64,000 nucleotides of DNA from Physcomitrium patens (taxonomy: Eukaryota > Streptophyta > Bryopsida > Funariales > Funariaceae). The DNA is taken from assembly GCF_000002425.4 (NCBI RefSeq), contig NC_037259.1, positions 5,113,481 through 5,177,480 of the forward strand. The letters are read 5' to 3'. Positions 57,639 through 64,000 of this stretch are shown piece by piece. A program made the position numbers and the translations under genes. The notes beneath the pieces were generated by a model. It did no database searches. It was not told the origin of the DNA and worked only from the letters and a program-made list of their open reading frames with translations. Positions within the stretch are counted from its first letter, which is position 1, and each line of letters begins with the position of its first letter.

Positions 57639-60600
57639 AAATATTAGCATATGAATACTTGTCAATAACCAATTTGATGAATAATGTAGAGTATTGAATT
57701 TGTTAAAGAACCATTTCAAAAGCACCTTGACCAATGCATAGCAAATCGACTTATCACGCATGACATGTTACTAAAGGAGGTATTTCCATGTTTTGATATG
57801 TGAACTTGTCTAAAATTTAATACAATAATATCAATGCATGGAACACCAATATCATGATATAGTTCAAAATAAAACCATTTCTTATTAATCAATTTAATAC
57901 ACTAGTCATTGCACATAAACAAGAAGCATAACAAGTTAGAAGTTTTTCTTGATACACCATGTCATGATTTTTCTATCTCATTTCAGTTTTAAACAACATG
58001 GTCATAATATATTAAAATGTCAATATAACTGTATTTATTTAGTTTATTTACATTATTATTAAGTATGTTTATTTTTTTCTAAAAAATCCTATAACTAATT
58101 GTTGCATGGATGCTTGTTTATTATTTACTAAATTTTTTTGGGTAGTTTTTAGAATTGAAAACCACTTGTTCATTAGTGTTCATCAAAGATTGATGAGTAT
58201 AATTGATAGGACTCTTTTGTAGGTTGAGGAAGGCAAAAGAGACTTACAAATGTTTCGAGATGATATAGAAATATATCTTTGCCAAGAAAATGCCATAGCC
58301 CACCTTCCAGACTATTATGATGTGGTGAGCACATTAGGTACTAATTTTGTGTATCTATAATTATTTATACAAACTATTGCAATTGAAGGTTATGATAGTA
58401 TCAATGGCAATAAGAATATCCACAAAACAATGGCAATAGCATTCACTCCTGCATTAGTTGACATAGTTTTAGTGAAATACAAATGTTTTCAACTTCTAAA
58501 TACAACTCTGCAATTCAAAGTTTAAAATATTATTTTTCCTTATATAGAAATATATATGAGAGACATTAATTAACCAGTGTATGAATGGTGATTTCATCAG
58601 GGAATCTTTCATATCATAACAGCCAAAGCTAAACAATCTTTGCTTCCTTTGCCTCAACAAGCCAAAAAAATCATTTTTGCTTTGTTATCCTTTGTTGCTG
58701 GAAAATTATTAACAGTGAGGTTTATATGCCCTGCTCTAATGTATTTGCATCTTTTTCAATATTTCAATATTTCCAATATTCAATGTACCATTTCACAAAC
58801 TCATGAGAGCTATAAAAAAAAACTGTTTGCTTTGATAAAAATGATCACAAAAACGTATGAAAAATATAAAATATATTGAGATATACTTATTAATTACCAT
58901 TAAATGAATATATATACGTGTAAATTTAGATTTTTTTTAATAGTGATAAAATGTCATCTAAATTCAAACTTTCAGAATATGGTGTCTGAGTGTTGATGTT
59001 GTGTTTTATTATTTTTTTTTAAAAAAAATAAAATTTTTTTTCCAACAATGAAATCAGGTTAAATTCATGCATGTTATATTTTTGAGTAACATGTAGTGTA
59101 CTCATGCTCTGTCTTATACTAATTCAGCACAATGTTCTTATTCTGCAAACAGGATTTTATGAATAAAATCCATGAAGCTGAAAAGAAACTTCGTGTTGTC
59201 CCTAATAGTGTGGAATCATTTGTTGACATTGCAAACTTTAAAGATGTATGAATTTTTAATCATGTCCCCAAAATCTAAACACCATTTTTTCTTAAATTAA
59301 AAAATAACAATTATATTCTCTTTTTTACCATTTTTTTTTTTTTCCCTTTTGCAAAAACATTGCTATTCCACAAAGACTTCTACTTAGTAGAATCATAAAA
59401 TATAAGTCAAGTATGTAATAATAACAAAGACACCATTTAAATGAAAGTCATACTTGTTACATAATCTTATTGTCTTGAATAATTTTAGTATTTCAAAAAA
59501 CATAAGTTTTATTATGAGAATCGCTGTAATAAAATAGGATTTGCAAAAGACATTGGCCAATTTGGAGGACCAAAGTAAAAGCATTGTTGACCATTATGAG
59601 TTGATAAAGGAATATGGTATGGAGGTGCCCGCCATGGAACAAGCCTCCTTCCAAATGATGGCTGTGGATTTTACATCATGTAAAGAAGCAATGGATTTAG
59701 TTGAAGATGCCAAACCCCTTAATATCAAAAAGTTTAGCTCTGACCTCTCCAATGAAGTTAACCTCCTTCGTAAAGATGTCATTGATATCCGCACCTCTGC
59801 ACAAGCCCCTATGATCTTAAGCGCCAGTATGTAGGGTCACAAGAGTGTGTATATATCTATATCTATATATATATATATAACATAATGATTGTTGAATATT
59901 AGAATCATAAGCATAACTTGTTAAATATTTTTTAAAAAAAGTCAATGATAAGAATGTTGGTTAATAGGGAGGAAATATTTGTGACTTGGTGATCCAATTA
60001 GCATAACTAAAATGTTGTGAGGATTTCTAAGTTCATTGAAACTTTTGAGAGGTAAATAGTTGCAATGTAGATGAGTGGATTATTGGAGAATATAAGAAGA
60101 TGGTAATTATAATGTGTGGTATCATAAAATTGAAACAATACTACACTGGTCAAATAAAAGAGTTAGTAGTGTTCATAAAACATAAAGAAAACAACTAACA
60201 AAATATCATCACATTTACATTCTAGGAGCAACATGGTAAAGGAAAACTGGTATAGTAGATTAGATTGGATAAACAAATTCAAATTAGGGTTAGTAGATAA
60301 AGTACTATTTCAAACTATCAATGTTGTATCAAAGTTTATGAAAATAACATGAACCACATTGTATTGATGGCATAATAGATAAAATGGCATTCAAGTTAAT
60401 CATAGAAACCCAAAGCTGATGATAAAAATTCAGAATTTTTATGAAACCTTTTTTCCTATATACAAGTAAAAATCTGGAGATTGTCACAATCTTATACCTT
60501 TCAAATTTGATTATGTATGAATTAATGTAGTGTTATGGATGGTCTTTTGACAAACAGAACTAATAGTAATGGTTTATCTATTTTTAACACCCATCTCTAA

Positions 60601-61566
60601 TAAATGAATTGAAGAAACCCAAATTCAAATACATCTAAATTTTTGAAATAATAACACAAAGCTCGCTTTCTTAACATTCTTAACATTACAAGTCTAAGAT
60701 GCAGACATAATTCATTAGCTAATAGGTTTTTAATTATTTGTTAGTTTTTGAATTACGTGTAAGTTGAAAGAAACTATAAAAAGAATATTTTAATTTATTG
60801 TAAAGAATGATGCTAAATTTTAATTTTTTGAAAATCAGATATGTTTTGATGGCTTCATTCTCTTTGCCTTTTCTTGGTAGAAATTTATCAGAATTTTTAA
60901 AGATATTTGAACTTGATTTTTTTTTTCTTGTTAAAATCATATATCTATATCCATATATATATATATATATATATATAGAAAATTTTATTTTAATTCTAAA
61001 ATATTAAATTACAATCCCAAACCTATTCACAGATGCTGAAGAAGATGTGGTATTACCATTCATGAAGAAATTAAACGATGATGTGATTGAACAAAAAACT
61101 CGAGCCAAGAAAATTGTTGAATATCAACATCTATTTGGGGTTTTCAACTTACACTACTTGACAGAAAATAATATACATTAACAAGGTTTTAGTATGAAAT
61201 CGTTTGATTTCAAATAAAAACCTGTGCTATGTAAAAAGAATGAATCTCTTTTCACTTTAATATTGTATCAAAATAACAAAAATAAAAAAACATCAGCTGT
61301 AAATGTAGAAATATAAAAATATAAATTTAAAGCAAATAATAAGTGACTCAAAGATAATAAATAGAAACTTGATCCATGTATTGACAGGCCAAAGAATCTA
61401 AGTTTGATGATTTAGCTCAAGCTAGTGAAGAAGTTGCTCTGAAATATCAATTATGGGAAGGGTTACGAGAGTTGGCAGAGAAGTCAGCCTTGTGGAATAC
61501 AACCCATTTTGAAAGCCTTGATGTGGAGGCAATGGAGTCCATTGTTACAAAGTAACATTGTTTATA

Positions 61567-61601
<35 letters not shown>

Positions 61602-63795
61602 CTGTGTGTGTGTGTGTGTGTATGTATGCATGATGTAGATGGCATTTTATAATTAATCTTATTAACAATTCCATTATTGACATTTATTTGTTTTGTATTA
61701 CTAACTGCTCACATGGTTTAATAGTTTCTATTTCCTCATAATGTGGTGCTTAATTCCTTTTCAATGAATGTAATGTGTGTGTTTTCTATAAAATAATCTA
61801 CAATTTTCCGTATGATTTTTTGGTGTAGATATTCAAAATTGTATGTAAAGCTGGAACGATTAATTCCTCCAAACCCTGTTGTGAAGCGTTTGAAGGCAAT
61901 GGTGACTGTGTTGGTGAACACCTTACCAGTTGTTCAAAACATGCTGAACCCGGCTTTACGAGATCGCCATTGGAAAAAGATAGAAATTATAATAGGCCGC
62001 AAGGTGACCCAATAAACCCTAAGTTTTATAATCTACTAATAAGTAAAACTCATTTACAAAAACATGACTATGTTCATGTAACTAATGTTTGGATCATGTT
62101 TGAATTGTAACTGGTGTAAAATCTTATGCACATTTCTAGATGATTCTTGAGTACAATGTTTTTTAAAATTTAAAGTATGCATGAAGACATGCATATATTC
62201 ATGTAAAGCTTCAAGATAAATCAACAAAACCATAAGGTTGAGTTTAATGAATTCTTGCATAAAGTGTTGCATTGTTTGCATCTATAATTACAAAGTCAAA
62301 GTATAAGTAGATGATTTGGTGCTGAATAATGAACTAAAAAAGTGCCAATCAAAGTTCCAAAAAGTTAATTACTACCATCCATGTACTCAAAACATCATGA
62401 AATACTTTAAAAAGGAGAATTAGTTTTGTGAAAAAGGTGAACGTGTGAAATGAAAATAACTAAACCATCACCTGAAAGACTGCACTAATTTCATGTTTTG
62501 ATTGATGCAAGATTGAAAGGAATTCCCAATTCACACTCAATAAACTTTTGGAACTGAAAGTAATGGATTTCACAAATGCAATTGTGGAAGTATCTAATGA
62601 GGCAACACAAGAAATGGGTCTTGAAGAACTTATGTCAAAAGTCCAAGAAAGAGTATGCTCTTTAATGTGCCCATGAAGTTTGAAACCAAATAAATATTTT
62701 TAAGTTAAATTAATTAATAAGTTTATTTGTGAGCATGCATATACAAACAAGATGAATTGTTTGAGTAAATGATCTAACAAAGGAATATTTTCTTTTGTGT
62801 ATTTCCATGTTTGTTTTGGAGTAGTGGACAACTGTTGAGTTTGTGGTGAAGCCTTTCAAAGACATGAAGGATTCATATATTCTAGATGGTGTGGATGAGG
62901 TCTATTCGGCTTTAGATGAATCAATGGTAACTATGAATACTATCACATCCTCAAGGTATCCACAAACAAAACATATATATATATATATATATATAATTTA
63001 TTTCATTTTTTATTATTTATTACTTAATATATATTTAATTCACATTTAAATCTGTTGCAATAATTTTGTCATGAGCATGGAATATGATTTTTTCTTTTTG
63101 ATAGCTTTTCCAATTATTTCCAGTGTAATTGATATCCAGTTTGATTGAGAATGTTTAGATGTAAAGAGCAGCAATAAAATATAATTCACATAATAATTGT
63201 GGTCATGTGTTATAGATTTGTAACGGGGATCCGAATGGAGGTTGAGAAATTAGAAGGGCAATTGAAGCACTTTAGAAAGGTTCTTGACCAATGGTGTGAA
63301 GTTCAAAAACAATGGATGTATCTTGAAAGCATATTTAGTGCGCCTGATATCCAACGCCAATTACCAAATGAAAGCAAAGCATTTTTTGCGGTTGATAAGC
63401 AATTCAAAGACATTATGAAGCGAACGCATGATAGGTGGAATTTGAAATATCTTTTTTTCCATACATGAATTTTATTTTCCGTTCTTATTTTTAAATAGTA
63501 CATTTATAAGAAAAGGCATCCTCGTATCATTTTTTTTATGTTTCTAATTTTTATTTTTATTTTAAATTGAACAGACCAAATGCTCTTCAATCTGGATTGG
63601 CAACTGGATGGCTTGAAATATTTCAAAAAAGTAATGAAACATTAGAAAAGATTCAAAAGAATTTGGAAGACTACCTTGAAACCAAGCGAATGGCATTTCC
63701 ACGCTTCTATTTCTTATCAAATGATGAATTGATTGAAATTCTTGCGCAAACAAGAAATGTTCAAGCTGTGCAACCTCACATGTCTAAATGCTTTG
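53464..63795 (+). CDS. Inner-arm axonemal dynein heavy chain, N-terminal half (20 exons)
   Basis: Spliced gene for the force-producing heavy chain of a single-headed inner dynein arm in the flagellar axoneme; DNAH6/3/7/12 group most likely. Exons read by eye: 53464-53764, 54004-54195, 54508-54584, 54905-55042, 55219-55341, about 55622-55747, about 55909-56310, 56572-56769, 57690-57779, 58223-58324, 58601-58714, 59153-59245, 59538-59826, 61033-61139, 61388-61551, 61829-62003, 62512-62652, 62825-62955, 63216-63434, 63575-63795. All junctions are GT-AG and phases agree, giving about 1134 residues. The ATG is the first after an in-frame stop (53455-53457). Landmarks: YKIWKTWALWKHYVRRKK (exon 4), LRDRHWKKIE (exon 16), WMYLESIFSAPDIQRQLPNE (exon 19), AFPRFYFLSNDELIEILAQT and NVQAVQPHMSKCFG (exon 20). 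These are the tail and linker; the AAA+ motor lies beyond the window. The exon 6/7 junction is uncertain (an alternative donor after ESLL and acceptors at 55898 or 55901 also fit). No disabling change seen. Confidence 0.92.
54270..54296. repeat. TA microsatellite, dynein intron 2
   Basis: Alternating TA run within the intron following exon 2. Confidence 0.85.
57285..57314. repeat. Poly-A run in dynein intron 8
   Basis: About 30 A in a row; similar runs lie at 51061-51090 and 53798-53823. Confidence 0.8.
57599..57638. repeat. Compound (TA)n(TG)n microsatellite, dynein intron 8
   Basis: A TA run passes directly into a TG run about 50 bp before exon 9. Confidence 0.85.
59827..61032. other. Dynein intron 13, the longest intron
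   Basis: About 1.2 kb, AT-rich, with TA-rich runs at about 59853-59880 and 60949-60978. No nested gene or element recognised. Confidence 0.75.
61568..61624. repeat. Compound (TC)n(TA)n(TG)n microsatellite, dynein intron 15
   Basis: Three dinucleotide blocks in series start about 15 bp after the exon 15 donor. Confidence 0.85.
62971..62995. repeat. TA microsatellite, dynein intron 18
   Basis: Alternating TA run shortly after the exon 18 donor. Confidence 0.8.
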
Positions 63796-64000
63796 GTAAT
63801 ATTCCTAATTTCTTCTTTTCCTTTCTTTCACAAAATACAAGTTCTGAACTAATAAAAACTTTTTAGAATTATTTGTGAAATTGATTTTTTTCAACTCATT
63901 TTTAATGATGGTTCTTCATGTGATCTCATATTTGAAAAAATTACCAAGTAGTATTGAAAATATTTTTTTAGGTCCTTGAGATTATTTATAAAACAATGCA
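63796..64000 (+). other. Start of dynein intron 20, to the window edge
   Basis: The donor is at 63796. No convincing continuation exon is visible before position 64000. Confidence 0.6.

Noticed and set aside
58640-58879. 79-codon frame as a separate small gene
   Set aside because: Its first part is dynein exon 11 and the rest is intron sequence.
1-64000. CRISPR arrays, bacterial operons, rRNA or tRNA genes
   Set aside because: No spaced direct repeats, ribosome-binding sites, or cloverleaf or rRNA-like sequence found; the spliced gene and LTR elements show a eukaryotic nuclear genome.

Overview
The window is AT-rich nuclear DNA from a eukaryote. About 50 kb is nested LTR-retrotransposon sequence; the last 10.5 kb is the intron-rich 5' half of an inner-arm axonemal dynein heavy chain gene. 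No bacterial operon, rRNA, tRNA or CRISPR structure was seen. A land plant with swimming sperm (moss, lycophyte or fern grade) fits best: (i) the gene is for flagella; (ii) two Ty3/gypsy families use a primer-binding site matching the 3' end of plant tRNA-Asp; (iii) copia relics have plant-like sequence; (iv) one LTR holds a degenerate TTTAGGG-type array; (v) the chromodomain elements resemble the Tcn1/Tf1-like chromoviruses known from non-seed plants and fungi. A zoosporic fungus or protist is not excluded. No species is claimed.

Layout. 1-581: old gag/protease relic (minus). 582-9227: element A, a Ty3/gypsy element with two 1332-bp LTRs. 9228-12490: LTR, primer site and gag of family B (minus), abutting A. 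12491-25388: decayed DNA with an old family-F LTR piece, copia gag/RT/RNase H fossils, a family-C LTR with gag leader, a family-A-type LTR tip and a Tc1-like transposon relic. 25394-31766: element F, a nearly whole chromodomain Ty3/gypsy element (minus) with GAATG target duplications. 31946-32152: a MITE matching the Tc1-like relic's end. 33666-about 50700: element C, an old Ty3/gypsy element hit by a family-B internal-LTR-internal piece (39100-40116), a solo LTR with A-type ends and telomere-like repeats (40434-42222), and a young element E (44305-50317, ATTAT target duplications) of the same family as F inside its 3' LTR. 50702-53463: intergenic. 53464-63795: twenty exons of the dynein heavy chain, running off the right edge before the motor domain.

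Relative age by hand-counted LTR differences: E and F youngest (about 5 differences over 530-552 bp each), A somewhat older (about 21 over 1332 bp), C and B old. The most informative signals are an 11-nt self-priming complementarity in F/E that places the predicted transcript start exactly at the complementary stretch, an LTR (family A) that contains sense gag/protease sequence of another family, an LTR that holds telomere-like repeats, and a 140-residue ORF after pol in F.
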